Shown in pieces: positions 44,111 through 57,340 of a stretch of DNA of 64,000 nt. The notes beneath the pieces are model-generated. The model saw only the letters and a program-made list of their open reading frames with translations. It was not told where the DNA came from and searched no databases. Origin of the DNA: Nepenthes gracilis (taxonomy: Eukaryota; Streptophyta; Magnoliopsida; Caryophyllales; Nepenthaceae). The stretch's first letter is position 1. Each line of letters begins with the position of its first letter. The DNA lies in contig BSYO01000004.1 in NCBI GenBank assembly GCA_033239525.1, positions 17,274,037-17,338,036 of the forward strand. Direction: 5' to 3'. Position numbers and translations under genes: made by a program.

Positions 44111-44832
44111 TATACTAATTATACTAATTATATTAAAAACCTAAAAGCCGGAGGCTTACCCCGGGACATAGCAGTAGTGTAAATTTAATCGATGGAGCCA
44201 GTTAGCAGTAGATTGATTTTCAGTTGGCTAGAAACAGCAAAATAGTAGAATTGGTGGGGCAAAATAGTAGAATTGGTGGGGCAACAGCAGCATGCTGATT
44301 TAGCATGCCTTCAAGTTTAGACTTGGTGGGGCAGTAGTACAGAAGAATCAATCGGGCAGCAACAAAATCAGGGCAGCAGTAGATTAAACAAAATCAGGCA
44401 ACAACACGCTTCAGTAAATTTAACAAGGAGCTAAAATAGGAAGCCGATTTAGCAAATTCTAGGACCAACATAATAGCAACACAGGGCAACACCACAAGGA
44501 GCCGTTTCAGCAAATTTTAAGGGACGATTCAGCAAAATTAGAGAGGACTCAATGCACAGGACAACAGCCACGATTCGGCACACTAATTTGATTTAGGGGA
44601 CACTAATCTGATTCAGGAGAAATCAATGGAAAGCTGGCTGCAGCACATCCAAATGTGGATGATTTAGCAACTTCAACCTTCAGCCTATTTAAAGGCAATG
44701 AGAGGAGAAGAAAGGAGAAAAACAAAAGGAAGAAGAGAGGAGAGAACTGAAAGGGAAAGGAAAGTAAAGAAAGGAAATATTTCACTGAAAGGGAAAGGAA
44801 AGTAAAGAAAGGAAATATTTCATAGGTTAAAC

Positions 44833-47800
44833 TGTGACGTCCTACGTCCTCATTTACACTTGATAATACATCATATTATATATAAGTCCACAAAATATAT
44901 AATCATTATATACAGGATTCATATGATTGCCATATCAAGTGGCTTCAGTTCCGTATGAATGGAATACGATATCAGATTCTTCAGAGATACTATTAAGTAC
45001 CAAAATTATTACCATAAAATTTTGTGAAAGTATAAATAATGATCATATAATCTACAAAAATATAACTAAATAATCAATACTAACAATGTATTTATTTATT
45101 CATCACAAGATAGAGTACATGATTTTCTGATCGTAGATTATCCACTGCACCACATTACAATTTGTCACCACTTGAACCTACATGAAAGATATTAACTCGT
45201 CTTTGCCATCTGAAGCATTAGAAAAAATAGTAAGAGAGTGAGTCGAATACTTAATAAGGTATATATATATATATAAATAAAGGCATACACACTTATACTT
45301 AAAATAAAAATATATTCGTCAGAGGAATAGGGATCATATAAAACATGGATGCACTTTTGCCTTCTTTAACTTTTTTATTTTCTTAATCAATATAGTGATT
45401 CTTGTTTATCATTTATCTTTAGAGATTAGAGCTAGTAGGCCTTACCAACTAACGAAAAGTCAATCAAGGGAAGGATTATATTCAGTCCACAAAATCTAAG
45501 GCCATATCCTCCATAATACACCTCGAGGAATGGTGGTACATACCTATTATATCTCGATAGATGGGGCCAAAAGGTACCATTATTTTTCTATGGTGCTAGG
45601 GGCAATTTCTCAATTTTCACTACAATATTCTAAGGCATGCCAGAGAATACCACTCTCTGAAATAATTTCTTAATCTAGTTTCTTAATTCTTCTTTTTCAA
45701 AACCTTTTATGGAAGCTTTACACTTATTCTTGATACTTATTCTTACTTTTCTTCACTTTAGAAGAAAATAATTATATTTCTTAATACTACAAAGCTTTTA
45801 TATAAACTTTTCATAATATCGAATATACGAACCATGAAATGTTATCATTAGTAATAAACCATAAGACGTAAAAGATATCGATGTATTGACCGGTTTTGTA
45901 GCTTTAATTTTAAAATTTTACATATATTAAAAATTTAGATTTAACATGTGGTGTATTTGGTCAGTTTGGTCACCGGTTCTGTAATTGGTTTAGGGCTAGC
46001 ATGGTAGGTTTTTCAAGTACGATTTCCTGATGATTCGGTTATCAGCTCATGGTCGATTTTGGCGATCCGTTGGAAGATTAGTTCCTGATGATTTTTTTCA
46101 CAAAATTTCATTATTAACAAGTCGATTTAATAAACTAGTTTAAGGGTTCGATAATTTTTCATAAGCTAAGAATTTCAGCATACACCAAGCCGGTTCAGTT
46201 GATAATTTAGGGTCTGATTCAATGGTTGATTTGAGGTAAATTTTACAAGTTGATATTTCAATATCATCTCGGTTTATTAATCTACCGATTCAGCTAATTT
46301 AGGGGCTACTTTGAGCCCGGTTCAATAGCTATAAAATCAGCATCAATATGAATGAAATTAGCAGATTCGGTTACTGTTTGGAGGCCTAGTTTAGTGGCCG
46401 ATTCTAGGTATTTTTGGCCACCAATTCATAGGTTGACAGTTTAACCTTTATTTATGATAATTTGGTTGGGTCAAATGCTGGTTCAATCGGTTTAAGGCCG
46501 GTTTAGTCCATTTTCCTGAAACTACCAAATTTAGCATCAATAGGGACGCTAAAACTAGTTCGGGGGTTAATTTAGGGTCTAGTTCAGCGATCATTTGAAA
46601 GAGTTTTGTGTAGTTTATTGGTGGATAGGTTAGCCTCAGTACATGATACTTTGACTAGGCCGGTTGTCTATTGAGTTGGTTTAAGGTCCAATTCAATCAC
46701 TTTTCTCCCAAACTATCAATTTCAACATCAACATGGATATAAAGGAACCGATCTGTTTTGTTGATTTTCTGGTTACTTGGAGGACAGTTCTTGACCGGTT
46801 CAGGGAGTCTTCTTACAACTAAGAGACTCATTTTTAAGAATTTGTCTAGTTTATGGCCAGTTCTAGCTAATATTCCAACCGGTTTGGATCAAAGTTATAA
46901 CTAAAAATTCTGCATCAACATTTTCTACTTCATCCAGATTCCACCTCTATTTTAATGACCGGTTCATGATCGGTTCAGGGATAATTTTTACATTTGAACA
47001 TTATCACAAGGTACTTAAGTCTATACAACTATCGATTCAGCCAATTTGAGGCCTGGTTCATTGGCTACAATTTCAAATATCTGCATGATCATTGAAGTTA
47101 GTCCAGTTGTTGGTGTGAAAACAAATTCAATGACTGGTTCAGCCCATTTTCATGAGCCGATTTGTCACAGTATCAATAAGAAACTTAGCTAGTTGGTTAC
47201 CAAGTTTGAGCTGGTTTGGAGATCATTAGTTCACCAGTTCAGCCAGATAACAGTAGTTGATTCAGATACTAACTCTGGCTTCAGTATTTTAACTGGGTAT
47301 TTCACATGCTAAAATGATGATATCATAAAAACCATGAGTAATTTAAGTATTGGAGCAACAATACTTAAGGAGAATTCACAAGAGCCAGCAACAATCGAAG
47401 AAGGGAATTAAAATACACTTGCCAAAAATTAAGTATTGCTTCCCTTGCTTTTGGTTCAACCTCCTCTGCCTCCCATTTTTGCCTTTGCTCCCTCTCGGTT
47501 CTTCCCTCATTTTTCTTCCTCTCTTCTCTCACGTGTCTCTCCCTTACTTCCTTCCCCTTTTCCTTGATTTTCCTCCACTAATTTCCTATAAAAAAGTCTC
47601 CTGAATCAGCTTCTTTCCTTCCCTAATTTTGCCATGATTCATGCGTGCTGTCCTTCTCTTCTCTTCCCTTGTTTTGTTGCCTATAATGTTGCCATGTGTT
47701 GCTTCTATATATTGCTATGTGTGTGCCAAATACTTGTTCCATGTATGCATTCATCTCTTGCTAAATTCCTTGCTGAATTGTAGTGGAACTGTCGTGTGTC

Positions 47801-48587
47801 TGCAGCTAAATTTTCATGCCCTGTGTGTGTTGTTTTCTATTAAATATTTGAAATCTTAGTTGAAGTGGAACTTCCATGTGTGTGAGTTCCTAATGCCATG
47901 TGTGTGTTGAATTCCTCATTGATTTATTGGAAATTTGGATGAAAATTGGGGTTGCTATACCCGTGCTGCTGCTACCATGCTGAAGTTGTCGACCCTTTGC
48001 TGAATTCTTGGAAATTCAGCTCAATTGAGAGGCTACCATGTGTGTGTGGGGAGCAAGAGTATATTAAATTTTACTTAATTAATTTAACTTGTACTATATT
48101 TAATCAATCGAGCTAAATTCGATCACTAATCGGGTGAAAATTTGGTGGTCGGGTTATCTATTTTGTCAACCGAAATTAATTTGATTGCTATTGATTGAAA
48201 ATTTAGCATCCGAGCTTTCTTTTTGTTATCCCAAAATCAATTCAGTTGATAATCAGTTGAAAATTCGGTGGTTGAGTTATCCTTTTGTTGACAATAATTG
48301 AATCGGTTGTTGATCGGGTCCATCGGATTTTTTTTCCATGCTACCATTGTGTTTCGAGGTGAACTTCTAGCTTCCGAGTTTATAACATAATTAACATAAT
48401 GAATCTTAATTCTTATCAAAATTCTTAGGCCAATAAAAGTCTACAAGTCCACATATTTTTTTTCAATGGTTTAGTAGTTCCCGAATGTCAAACTCTTCTA
48501 TCTAAATTTTTCTGTCTCCTTTGACCTCAATTTTATTTTTGTTTAATTAATTATGATTTGATTGATTGGAAAATCTCAAGCCTTACA
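44833..48587 (-). mobile_element. Tekay-like solo LTR (minus)
   Basis: On + it begins TGTGACGTCCTACGTC and ends CTCAAGCCTTACA. The flanks TAAAC (44828-44832) and TAAAT (48588-48592) agree at 4 of 5 bases. It is 3755 bp with no coding region. It is the same family as LTR1 (its left end is the reverse complement of 31292-31526). Block C' is at about 45235-45262, the A/B region at 45428-45520, an AACCGG array at about 45950-47250, and a CT-rich tract (GA on the minus strand) at 47440-47575. Confidence 0.85.
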
Positions 48588-49295
48588 TAAATAGCTGAAT
48601 TGAATAACGATTTTGGGTAATTTAGTTTAAGTCACGTGCACTGCAGGCTCTTCCTTCACTTGTTGCTGATTCTTGCTATTATCTTCAAGTATTGTTGATC
48701 CAATACTCAATTCCCTTGCTTTACCACATATCCATTACTGTATCATCACTTCAACATAAGTTTTGTAGAATTTTGTTTTGCTGGATTCTGTTTAGCTGAC
48801 TTGTAGGATATGCAGTATACTTTATTCAGTCTGAATTATGCTTTGTTGATCCTTTTCACGTTTGACTGGTTTTCTTTTTGTAGCAGTCATGTTGATTGTG
48901 ATAAAAAAAAATTAGTTTTGAGGCTTTGCTGAACCGACTGTTGCACCACATTTGCTGGTTCTAATTCTCTTCCTGTTTGGCCGAATTGCTATATTACTAA
49001 GTTTAATCTGGAACCTGATTTCTAAAGTTTGCTAAAAGAACACCTGATATTTACATTGTGGAATTTCAAGACCTTACTGTCCCAATACTGTTATTAAGAA
49101 ATTGCTGCAGCTTTGATACTTTGGATGCTGCATCACTCTCGTTGATATTTGATTTCTTTCTGTTTTGCTGAATTACACTTGCTAATTGCTGAAATTCGGA
49201 TATGCAATTTATTTTTCTCAGTCTGAATCCTGCTTAAGCTGTTGTTGCTTTGTTGTTTTATATTTCCTAAGATGCAGCTGTCCCTTGAAGCATAG

Positions 49296-52200
49296 TGTAA
49301 GGAATGGATTTCATTAATAAAAATTCATTACGATAATTTCAATATGAGTTCAAAAATTTAAATTTTATATGAGACGCCTTATCATTTTAGAAAATTAATC
49401 GCTAAACTTGGTTTGTGGTTTGAGCAAGTTTTGATCAATCAAATTAGTGTTCCGGCGGACCTGAAACCTACTCGGAAGCTGCCAAAACTTCCGAACAACA
49501 ACCTAACTAAAATTTATGATCAAAATTAATATTTAAAAGGACCCGACAGCAGCTAAATACAATTTTATACACTTAAATAAAATTAGAGGATGTATAAATT
49601 AAGGGGCCGGCTAACACCTAAATAAATTAAGTTAATTTTAATATATCCTTAACAATTAAAATTTTATTAGCTATTGAAGGACATATGTCACACATGTCAC
49701 CTTTTCAAACTTCAACACTTTAAAAAAAATTGGAAGAAGAATGGACTTAGTGGGGCAAGAGAGGAAGGGGAGTCACGGCTCACCCTCCACACACACACAC
49801 CCCCGTCACATGGCCTCAAAAAAAAAAAAAAAAAAAAGAAAATAATTTTTACATGGTTAAAATTAGTGGGACACTTGCACTCTAGAAAGCTTAACAAATA
49901 TCCAATTAACCACTAATAGGGTTTCAACAAGTGGGTTAATAAGGGACCAACAACTCATCTCCATGCAAGTGGTGAGTCATCCCTTGGGCAGTTGAGAATT
50001 TGCCACCTTATGGGCAGGTGGCAATACCAAAAATTTTAAACAATGACTTAACATTTTACGGGACAAGTATAACTATAAATCCATAAAAGTAAAGAGAAAA
50101 AAATCAGAGGTAGGAATTGGGAGAAAAGTAGACCAAAGCTGGGAGGAAAAATAGAGCCAAGAAGCTGCCAGCTGTTTAGAGTTTGAAGTTCAAAAATCAT
50201 TCTACATTAAATTAGGCAAGAATACCTCTCTCTCTTTGATTTGTTGTCAAATTCTTGATATTATCTTAAAGCATTGTCGATCCAATACTTAAACTCCTTG
50301 CCGAATCCATGCTAGAACACAAAAAGTTCATCAACATGCCAAAATATTGTTCAATTACTAAACTTTGCTGAACCTTATTGATGTCCGAATTTTTACATGC
50401 TTTATTTGGTCGATTCATATCATGAAATTTTTATTGTATATACTTCAAGTTGTTAGCTAAATTATGATATTTTTGTAGAAAAAATACTTTTCACAAAATC
50501 GGCCGGTTTAATTGAAACAAAAGAGACTAACAGACTAAACTGGCTGGAAATAGGGCAATCACTGGTGTGGACTTTGGTTGCCATTTTCATCAAGTTTTTG
50601 GCCGATTCACGCTCCACAAAATTTATGTATGACACTTCAATGAACTGACAATATGTCATAAAATTCGCGTAAATTTATCTTACAAAAATCTGACCAGTTC
50701 AGCCCAAAGAATAGAATGTGTCACTGAACCGGATAGAAGCAAAGCTATGTATGAAAAAATCAGTACATAACTTTGAATTGAATAAAGATACAAATGGAAA
50801 ATTTTTATGATTCAGTCCACAATTTTATGCTGATTCTGAAAATGTATGAAAAGTAATTTTTCATGGTGATTTGCGCATTGAATATATCAAAAAATCAGAG
50901 TTTGCTAGTAAACCGACTGCGACACCAGTTTGGCATTTCTGCCAAATCTGAGTGAACCGGCCCGAATTTTATGGGTGAACCGGTCATATTCATTATGTTA
51001 CGATAGTAAACTAACCGAACATTAAGTGGACCGCTTAATTATGGGGTGAACCAACTACTGAAATAAGGTTGAGAACCGATTTCAGCAAACCGATTTAGCT
51101 CTTGGTTCTTGGCTGGAATGAGTGGACCAGTTCATGCATGTATTTTATTTAAGTGAACTGGAAAACCCTTTTTTGGTATATAATAAATCAGTCCATATAA
51201 TAAACTAAGAAGAATTTCATAAAAAGGGATGAACCGATCCATGAACCGGCTATTTAAATAAATCGACTAAGAAAATTAAAAAGGAACCAAATAGGTTGGT
51301 AAATAGGAAAAAATTAGAAGGTTAATGGATCGGAAGCCACTTAATATGTCACCTAAAAATTTATTATAACACTCAGAAAATTTTTATGACTTGATTTTTA
51401 TAATATCCAATAATATAAGTTTTGTTATGTATATATATACCAAGTTTATGTATGAGTGGAAGCCTATTATGGACTTATAAGAATAAAAATTTTCTCTAAA
51501 GATGAGAAAATTAAGAAAAAGAAGAAAGAAGAATGAGAAGCTTACACTAAGAAAATTTAAAGAAGTAAGAAAACTAAACCAAGGATTTTATTTTAGAAAA
51601 TAGTATTCCCTGACATGTCTTAAAATATTATAGTGTAAATCGTTATCTGAATAAGTATTGTTATGCAATTTCAATCCCATCTATCGGGAGATAATAGGTA
51701 GTACCATCCTACTCTTGGTATGTAAATAAGGAGATTATGGACTTTGATTGTGTGGATTGAATACAATCCAGATATCGATTAAATACTCCGTTAGCTGGTA
51801 AGATCTACTAGCCCTAATTCCTCAAGTTAAGAAAGACAAGAAATACCAGCAAGTAAAGAATAATAAATGTATAAGAAAAAAAGAGTTGAATGCATCATGA
51901 AATATATGTATTTTTACATGTATTATGATTCCTATTCCTCCCTTATGATTTATTTTCAAGTAAAAAATGTATATTCTTGATTATTATATTCTTACTGAGT
52001 ATTTGGCTTACTTTCTTACTATTTCTCTTACCTTCCATATGTCTCGTAGGAGTTCATGCCTGACGAACAAGAACAAAGAAAAAAATTTTAGTTTATCTGT
52101 ACTTGGGATTTTCGTAGTCTTAGATGATGTATAAGTCGTAATTTTTAAGTTTTTGAAGAATGTATAATGTTTGTTGATATTTATACTTCCACAGATGTAT

Positions 52201-52355
52201 TGGTTATCTTTTATACTATCGCAATTTATTTTGTGATGATTTTGATATTTTAGCAAGCGTCATTACTAAACATGATTTTGTGCTCAATTAGTAAACTTAT
52301 CACATTAATATAATAATAATAATAAACTAAGTAAATAAGAATATAGGATGTGACA
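49296..52355 (+). mobile_element. Tekay-like solo LTR (plus, LTR2)
   Basis: It begins TGTAAGGAATGG and ends GGATGTGACA, with perfect CATAG duplications at 49291-49295 and 52356-52360. It is 3060 bp. The TATA-like ACTATAAATCC is at about 50071. An AACCGG array lies at about 50500-51330. Hairpin A arms are GATTGT 51746-51751 / ACAATC 51763-51768. Block B is at about 51788-51825 and block C at about 51991-52015. It also has a poly(A) run at about 49817-49836. Confidence 0.9.
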
Positions 52356-53748
52356 CATAGTGTATTGCTGAACTTCCATGCTTGTTGATCTTATTCTAAT
52401 TTACTAATTTTATCTGATGTTTTACTAATTTTAAGCTATATTGCTGTATTGCTATATTTTCATATTACTAAATTGCTGAAATTTCATCAATACTTTGCTG
52501 GAATTCAACTGATGTTGAATTGTTGGAATTTCAGTAAGGCTGTACTAGATTTATAGTTTACTCTAAAGCATCAAGTTGCTAATTATCTATTTTGCTAATT
52601 TCTCCATGCTAAAATTTTGTCTTCTTGTGTCACGTTTCCTGATGTCATGTTGCTGATTTTGCTAGAGCGTGACCTTGCTGAATTTCAGTTTCTATAACTA
52701 AAATTGTGGGTGTAGATTTCATTTCTGTTCCTACATTCATGAAAGTAAGAATGGAAACTTTACAAAATATTAAAAATTGTGATTATTTTTTAACCAAGAA
52801 AAAAAAAGTATAGAGTTTCCACAAAAAATTAAAAAATTCGACCAAGGATATATTGAGAGGATAATATTTTCTAGTATGTCTTAGGATATTGTAGTAGTAA
52901 ATTGAGAAATTGCCCCTAGAGTCATAGGGGAAAATAGGGCAACTTTTGGCCCCATTTACCGAGTATAAAGGTTTGTACCACCCATCTCGGAGTATAAAAA
53001 GAGATAAGGCCTTAAATTATATGGATTGAATATAATCATTTTCTCGATTGTCCACTTTATTAGCTAGTAAGGCCTACTTGCTCTAATCTCTCAAGTTAAG
53101 TAAGTTTTTACTAGAAGACAATAAAAGAACAAGATAAAGAAAATTGAATGGATCATGAAATGTTTTCTATTCATATTTTATACTTATATATATATATTAT
53201 GACTTCCATTTCTTCTGATGATATATTTTTTAACTATAATTGTGCATGTCCTTGTATATATGATGCCTTATTAAGTATTTGGCTCACTCTCTAGTTGTTT
53301 TATTACACTTTAGAGGTTTCGCATAAACTAATACCTGACGAACAAGAGTAAAGATGGAAGTATTAATTATGCTTTACATTTGGATGTTGTATTTGAAATA
53401 TCTAAGATTTTAATGTACTTAGTTTAACAAAAGTTGAGATATGTATATAGTAACGTTGTAAAACTTTAAAAGTATGTCATAATGTATTCTATTTTAGTGA
53501 TGTTAGTTTAAGTATTACTTTCGTAGATTATTATGGATATTATATATGCTTCCGTAAGTTATTATGGGATTGATTTTGGTTTTTAACAAGTATCTTTCTT
53601 TAACAAGACATGGCATCATACTCCTATAGTACAGTATTGGCGCCACTATGATGTGGCAATTGTATGGATGGATTCTGTGTATGTTTATATATATATGTAT
53701 CACAAAATAATGGTTAATGATAAAAATAAAGACGTGGGACGTCACAGG

Positions 53749-53759
53749 TGGTATCAAAG
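53749..53759 (+). other. Primer-binding site of the plus-strand Tekay-like element
   Basis: TGGTATCAAAG starts two bases after the LTR end. It is one change from TGGTATCAGAG, complementary to initiator tRNA-Met. Confidence 0.75.
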
Positions 53760-53954
53760 AAATGTTAAGAAGATACCTTAGGTTGATCGATCATGATGCG
53801 GAAGCTTAGGATTAGTTTAGATTAGTTTAAGTTCGAAATTGCTAGTTATAGTCATGTTTTAATTACTGACCCCTAGTTGTGATCTCAGATTGAATTTTAT
53901 GCGAGGCGCTAAACTGTATGTTAATATTTCACCGATAGGAATTGTAAATGGCAA

Positions 53955-56900
53955 GTTGAAGAAGAAATACCCGATTTGGCACTGACACTCAACCTGACAG
54001 AGAAGTTGAATATCTAAATCTATTGGGACGGATGGCCAATGTGATGGAATCCTTGTCACCACATAACTTGGCATATGCCCTTGCCCTAACTCTAGCCCCA
54101 GCAAATCCAAGAACATCAGCCTACAATCGATTTACCAATGAAAGAGTGCCCGAGTTTATGGGGGATTCGAATCCGATGAAAGCAGACATATAGATCCGGA
54201 GGCTTAAAAAGGTCTTTATGGTCATTTATTGTCTCGAGGAAGACAATGTGACATTTGCCTCTTATAGATTGGAAGGAAAAGCAGATCACTGGTGGGTTAT
54301 GCAGAAAAGAGTTTTGGAAATACCTGAAAATGAGATTACTTGAAAAATATTCGAGGATGCATTTATAGAGAAATATTTTCCAAATAGCCTCCGAGAGCAA
54401 AAAGAGAAATAATTTGTGAGATTAAGACAAGGGAACCAATTTGTGACGGAACGGATTTTTTTTCTTTAGAAACTTCCGTCAAAACAGAAACAGAATTTTA
54501 GGACCAAAATATAAAGTATGACTTCTGTAGAAATTTCGGTAGAGTCTCCTTTGTAATTGGATGAAAATTCAAAAATACAACCTGTACAGAACCTGTATAA
54601 CCAACCAGTACAAGCACACAACTATCAATTTATACCATAATTCTTTCTACAACACGCGTACACAGGATCACAGATGCCATCCATGGTATTAAACCATCAA
54701 ATCATCTACTACACTAACAGTTCATACACGAGATACTATTTAGGACCTGTACAGAATATCCAAAAGTATAGAGCAGAACTTGAACTATTAACCTGCATAA
54801 GCATAGTTTTCCTTTTTACCATCACATATATTTCTATACAAAATTTACATATACATGAATGTCCATAGATATAGAATCCATATACAAAATCACATATCCA
54901 ATCAAATCTTTACATCCAACTGAATCTCCAAAATAGCTCCAAAATACTTCAGATCCTCAAAAGTCTTCAGGAAATACTTTCAGTCACGCTTTCTCGTTAG
55001 GTACTAGCTCTACAGTCTCATTTGGAGGAAAAAAACAGTAAAACAGTGAGTCGATGCCAACAAGGTACATACAGATATGCAGTAAATCAGTTATGCAGAA
55101 TAGTTGTAAAATTATGCAGAAACAGAACGGTTAAGTAGAACAGAACATAGAAAACAGAGAAAGTATAATTTGACGATAACTAAACTCAAAAATCAGAGAT
55201 CAGAGTAATTCAGAAAGCAGAATCAGAAACTTTCTCTTTTATATCAGTACAGAACAGTAATTAGTACAGAACAGTAAGAAACAAAACAGTGGTGCAGAAC
55301 AGAGTAGTAATGGACCCTACTAGTATACCCTACTAGCTAAGGGGGCGAATGATCGAGGATAGATTGTGCACATCTCCTCACAATCCAAGGCTATAAATAG
55401 AGACAGAAGATCCCACCCCAAGGGATTAGTACAGGTGTGCCTCCCGAAGGTAGGCTAAAAATAGAAACTTTTCTTCTAACCGTAACGCCCCGAGGAAGAG
55501 CGGACCATATATAACTCCATGGACAGAGTTATCCTCGATCACCACCATAAAGTTCTAAGGCATACCGAAGAACCTAACCTGACTGTAATCAGTCTTAGGT
55601 CCTAAATAATAGTATCAGGAAATAATCTCTTAACTGAAAACTTTTTTTCATAATCAGATTTTCACAATTACCCTTCAGTTAACTTCAGAACGTTCAGAAT
55701 ATACAGTGATGATCTAAAAACCCTTCAGTTTTACTTTAGAAGTGCATGGTAATTTATCGGTATAAGTTTGTATAAAATTTTTGAAAACAAATTATACCAA
55801 GAGCTTCATTTCGGTGCCAATTGACTTTTATGTAACAGAAGCTACGGTTAAAAATCATTAAAACCTATTCATTTTCGTACCTAGGGCTTCGCTAAAGCTT
55901 CCGAACTCAAAACGAACACTAAACATGTGTTTATTCATGAAATCAATGCCATAAATTCAAACACATATACTAAATCATGCAATTTAACAAAAAATCTCTA
56001 ATATTTTCGAGTTAGGGTTTCATCACATGCTTTCGGAATCAAATCGAACACTAATTACATGCTTGTTCATGAAATCGAAGCCAAATCTTACAATACACAT
56101 GGGTAAACACAAAATCTAACCAAACAATTGAGGGAAACATACTTCGTTTGCTTTAAACATGCAACAATAAAATTTTAGAGCATTTTCATGAATTTTGAAA
56201 CAAGAGAAAGCGGTAAAAACGAAAAACAACGTCCGAAGTGCACTTGCCTGAACCCAATCTACCGTTAGTTTTACTTGGAGTGGATCGGAACGAGTGATTT
56301 TCTCTTTTTCCTCTTCTCTTCTCCCTCCTCATCGTTCTTGCCTCAGCTGCTTTCCCCTTCTCTTTTTTCCCCTTCTATTTATAACAAAAACGAAATTAGA
56401 ACGCGGGAAAAAATCACGACACCGCTTGAGCGCGTGGTGAGCGCACTACATTCTACCAATACCCGCTTCGAGTGCCCAATTTCTACCAAGGGCTCGCTCG
56501 AGCTCGCCTGGCGCACGGCGAGCGGCTAGGCATTGAATTTTGCGCCCGTTGTCGCGTCTCGAGCGCACGGCAAGTGCAACCCTGCTGCTTGCTGAACTCT
56601 GGTATTTTTTAACTTTTTACTTTCAACCCTCATTTTTCAATACATGATTGGTCTCTTAATGATTATTATTATTTTAATTACTCCCAATTATCATGTTTTT
56701 GGTTCCGGGGCCTCGCACAATTTGTAGCAAAATACGATGTAAAATTTACAGAATTATCTCAATATGCTCCTTACTTGGTCGAGGATAAAGTCAGGAAGGC
56801 TAAGAAATTTAAGAAAGGTTTGAAGGATGAAATCAAAAAGTAGTTGGTGACTTTAAAATTGTAGACTTATAGAGACGTGTTAGACCATGCACTTTTGTTT

Positions 56901-57340
56901 GAAAAGGAGCTTAAAAAAGAAGAATTTTTCAAAAAAAAAAAAAGAGCATCCAATCAGGGAGGCCTGAGTACAGGATAAAGTTTAAGAGTAGGCGAAACTG
57001 CTAAGAAAGCTAAAGTGGTAGATAAAGGTAAGAGCAGTATTGCAATTCAACTAGTACCAAGCCTGCAATGAGCAAAACCCACATGCCCTCAGTGTAGGGG
57101 ACAGCATCTAGGAAGGCTTTGTCATAGATTGATGGGAGCTTGTTTTAACTATGGACAACTGAGTCACTTGATCAAGAATTGTCCCTTTCCTAAGCCGAAG
57201 GTAAAAAAACCCATTATCTAAGGCAAGGCTTTTGTAGTTATGGTACAGGAGGCAGAAGCATCACCAAATATTGTGGAAGGTACTTTTTCTATTTACGATG
57301 TCCGAACTGATATATTATTTGACCTAGGAACCATTTAAAT
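53955..57340 (+). pseudogene. gag: Gag and protease start, split by a solo LTR
   Basis: 54120-54441 reads FTNERVPEFMGDSNP, VIYCLEEDNVTFASYRLEGK, ADHWW and FIEKYFPNSLREQKEK, the Retrotrans_gag core. The frame resumes at 56723 (VAKYDVKFTELSQYAPYLVE, KKFKKGLKDEIKK) after the solo LTR 54442-56717. A knuckle at about 57130-57185 reads CFNYGQLSHLIKNC, with the second Cys lost. The protease start ILFDLGTI (about 57315) stops at the junction with the next element at about 57341. Protease, RT and the rest are missing. At least five in-frame stops are present. Confidence 0.85.
54442..56717 (-). mobile_element. Gypsy solo LTR inserted in gag
   Basis: On + it begins TGTGACGGAACGG and ends GGGGCCTCGCA. 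Perfect CAATT duplications lie at 54437-54441 and 56718-56722. It is 2276 bp. Minus orientation comes from the TATA box (TATAAATAG on the minus strand, about 56377), the CT-rich tract 56295-56375, block C' at about 55043-55068, and hairpin A arms GATTGTG 55362-55368 / CACAATC 55379-55385. Joining the flanks restores a continuous gag reading region. Confidence 0.92.

Larger units (their letters stand above)
44130..53746 (+). repeat. 5' LTR (LTR3) of a plus-strand Tekay-like element, in three pieces
   Basis: The pieces are 44130-44832, 48588-49295 and 52356-53746, separated by two solo LTRs. The first piece starts about 180 bp into the LTR family (GCCGGAGGCTTACCCCGGGACATA, equal to about 12742 in LTR1), so its start is lost. 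TATTTAAAGG (about 44683) precedes a GA-rich tract (44698-44815, with a local 35-bp duplication). Hairpin A arms are ATTATAT 53016-53022 / ATATAAT 53030-53036. Block B is at about 53060-53095 and block C at about 53267-53290. It ends GACGTGGGACGTCACA, followed by the PBS. Confidence 0.75.

Noticed and set aside
47350..47604. ORF with a hydrophobic C-terminal half, like a small membrane protein
   Set aside because: The hydrophobicity comes from the CT-rich tract of a solo LTR read in the antisense direction.
49817..49836. Poly(A) run as the end of a retroposon
   Set aside because: No flanking duplication and no GGGGTAAG-type end were found. It is probably a simple A-tract inside LTR2.
56275..56529. 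84-codon ORF with a signal-peptide-like start
   Set aside because: It is the same CT-rich promoter tract in the solo LTR 54442-56717.
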